NCBI GenBank assembly: GCA_031259225.1 | Contig: JAIRLT010000141.1 | Location: forward strand, 1-11,240 | Direction: 5' to 3' | DNA from: Prevotellaceae bacterium | Lineage (GTDB): Bacteria; Bacteroidota; Bacteroidia; Bacteroidales; UBA932 | DNA length: 11,240 bases | Shown here: piece by piece, positions 9,900 to 11,240 of the stretch | Numbering within the stretch: position 1 is the stretch's first letter | Layout: the number at the start of each line of letters is the position of its first letter | Notes under the pieces: generated by a model | Database searches by the model: none | What the model saw: the letters and a program-made list of their open reading frames with translations, nothing else | What the model was told of the DNA's origin: nothing | Made by a program: the position numbers and the translations under genes

Positions 9900-11240
9900 T
9901 TAGGAGGCAGTGGCATGCCCCTTTTTCCTCCTTTCCCCTTTCCCGAAAAACCATTCTTTCTGCTGCAATTTTTCTATTTTTGCACGCGGCACAAATACTT
10001 TCCGCATGGTAACCGGGTCAATGCCGGCATAGAAAATAGCCGAAGCGTGCGTCATAGGCGTAGGCGTGAAATCCTGCACTTGTTCCGGGTGCATGGAGAG
10101 GCGCTGCAGTTTTTTTGCAAGGCGCTGCATATCGTTCTCCGTACAGCCCGGGTGCGCAGAGATGAAATACGGGATAAGCTGCAATCGCAGGGCTTCTTTG
10201 CGGTTTTGCCTATCGAAGAGTTCTTTCAACTTTTCAAACAAGGCAAACGACGGTTTGCGCATCACTTGCAACACATGTTGTTCGGTGTGTTCCGGCGCGA
10301 CTTTCAGGCGTCCCGAGACATGATGCCGCAATAAATTCCTGAAATATTCTTCGCCGCCGGCGCCTGTAAAACCATTTTCATCCAAAAATAAATCATAGCG
10401 GATGCCGCTGCCGATAAAGGCTTTCTTGATAGCTTTGTGTTTTCGCAGGAGGCGGTACAGGTTCGACAGGCGGCTGTGCCCGGCATGCAGGTTCTTGCAA
10501 ATGCGCGGGAAAATACAGGAATTCCGTTGGCATTGCACACACGCCTTTTCATCTTTTCCTTTCATGCCGTACATGTTTGCCGACGGACCGCCCACATCGG
10601 ATAGATAGCCTTTGAAGCCGTCCATTTCCGTGATATTGTCCACTTCGCGCAAAATCGACTGTTCGGAGCGCGAAATAATGAACCGCCCCTGATGGGCGGC
10701 TATCGTGCAAAAACTGCAACCGCCAAAACAACCGCGGTGGATTGTAACAGAGTGCTTAATCATTTCGTAAGCCGGGATAAGTTTCCCTTTGTAGCGCGGA
10801 TGCGGCAGCCGCATGTACGGCAAGTCGAACGAAGCGTCGATTTCTTTTTCCGTCATAGCGGGGTAAGGCGGGTTCACTACGACATAACCGCCGCCGGAAG
10901 GTTCTATCAATCGCCGATGGCTTTCCTTTTTATTCGCCTCCTGTTCGATGACGGCAAAGTTTTCGGCGAATTTGTATTTGTTTTCCACACATTCTTCAAA
11001 TGAATGCAACACATAGTCGCCGGTATGGCTTGTCGTCCGGCGTTCGCTGCCCGTTTCCCAGTAAGCGGTTTGCGGGATGTCGCGCAATTGCCGGATATGT
11101 TTGCCGCCGGCTAACTGTCGCGCAATTTCGCGTATGGGCATTTCCCCCATGCCATAGACTAATAAATCGGCTTTGCTTTCCTTTAAAATAGAGGGTTGCA
11201 GCGTATCGCTCCAATAATCGTAATGCGCCAGCCGCCGCAA
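9900..11240 (-). CDS. YgiQ-type radical SAM protein, N-terminus outside the window
   Basis: About 446 residues of the C-terminal part are visible. The first visible codon, TTG, is an interior codon of LRRLAHYDYWSDTLQPS, and the gene continues beyond the edge. The radical SAM cluster motif CxxxCxxC is intact as HRGCFGGCSFCTIAAHQGR (Cys171, 175, 178 of the visible part), preceded by SVTIHRG as in YgiQ. GGPSANMYGMKG, HVSGRLKVAPEHTEQHVL, and QVQDFTPTPMT at the end are further YgiQ signatures. The substrate of YgiQ is not known. The gene converges on tmk across 63 bases that hold repeats. Its C-terminal tail, GERRKKGHATAS, is low in conservation. The stop codon lies within a 'taattcttaatacctaattct' micro-repeat, so the terminus may be repeat-derived. 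Confidence 0.9.
   Translation of the reverse strand: MRRLAHYDYWSDTLQPSILKESKADLLVYGMGEMPIREIARQLAGGKHIRQLRDIPQTAYWETGSERRTTSHTGDYVLHSFEECVENKYKFAENFAVIEQEANKKESHRRLIEPSGGGYVVVNPPYPAMTEKEIDASFDLPYMRLPHPRYKGKLIPAYEMIKHSVTIHRGCFGGCSFCTIAAHQGRFIISRSEQSILREVDNITEMDGFKGYLSDVGGPSANMYGMKGKDEKACVQCQRNSCIFPRICKNLHAGHSRLSNLYRLLRKHKAIKKAFIGSGIRYDLFLDENGFTGAGGEEYFRNLLRHHVSGRLKVAPEHTEQHVLQVMRKPSFALFEKLKELFDRQNRKEALRLQLIPYFISAHPGCTENDMQRLAKKLQRLSMHPEQVQDFTPTPMTHASAIFYAGIDPVTMRKVFVPRAKIEKLQQKEWFFGKGERRKKGHATAS

Overview
The window looks like the chromosome of a Bacteroidota bacterium, most likely of the order Bacteroidales. Four things point there: promoters of the TAnnTTTG (-7) / TTTG (-33) type, very A-rich leaders instead of strong Shine-Dalgarno sites, PorT-like outer-membrane beta-barrels with MKK signal peptides, and a serC-serA-DUF1015 cluster whose SerA has the short, lysine-substituted form seen in Bacteroidales. 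No rRNA, tRNA, CRISPR array, transposase or reverse transcriptase was recognised. The exact genus cannot be told from the sequence.

Layout, left to right. 1-494: a possible C-terminal fragment of an upstream gene (1-78), then a block of GC-rich, palindrome-forming dispersed repeats and an A-rich leader. 495-1748: a secreted, modular protein ending in a FISUMP / C-type-lectin-like domain, with an abrupt fall in GC between its two halves. 2090-2737 and 3037-3522: two secreted outer-membrane beta-barrel proteins, each with its own promoter and terminator. 3629-4354: a VanX/DdpX-type D-Ala-D-Ala dipeptidase, probably a lipoprotein, whose promoter overlaps the preceding terminator. 4465-7994 (minus strand): the serine-biosynthesis cluster serC - serA - DUF1015, read from a strong promoter near 8034-8065. 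A decayed four-helix-bundle (S23/IVP-type) gene lies between serC and serA. 8002-8432: an intergenic region rich in micro-repeats and a deep nested hairpin. 8433-9061: a PIN-domain protein and a small partner sharing an ATGA overlap, probably a toxin-antitoxin-like pair. 9159-9836: thymidylate kinase. 9900-11240 (minus strand): a YgiQ-type radical SAM protein cut by the window edge.

How the genes work together. SerA oxidises 3-phosphoglycerate and SerC transaminates the product to phosphoserine. No SerB phosphatase is present, and the third cluster member is the uncharacterised DUF1015 protein. The first part of the window is cell-envelope material: signal peptides, outer-membrane barrels and a peptidoglycan-related peptidase. 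The rest is housekeeping plus one accessory pair.

The most unusual points are the deleted and frameshifted four-helix-bundle remnant inside the ser cluster, the mosaic FISUMP protein with a possibly diversified C-terminus, the nested hairpin at 8242-8315, the dispersed palindromic repeat families (some starting at stop codons), and the DUF1015 gene in a serB-less serine operon. No complete new defence or mobile system was found.
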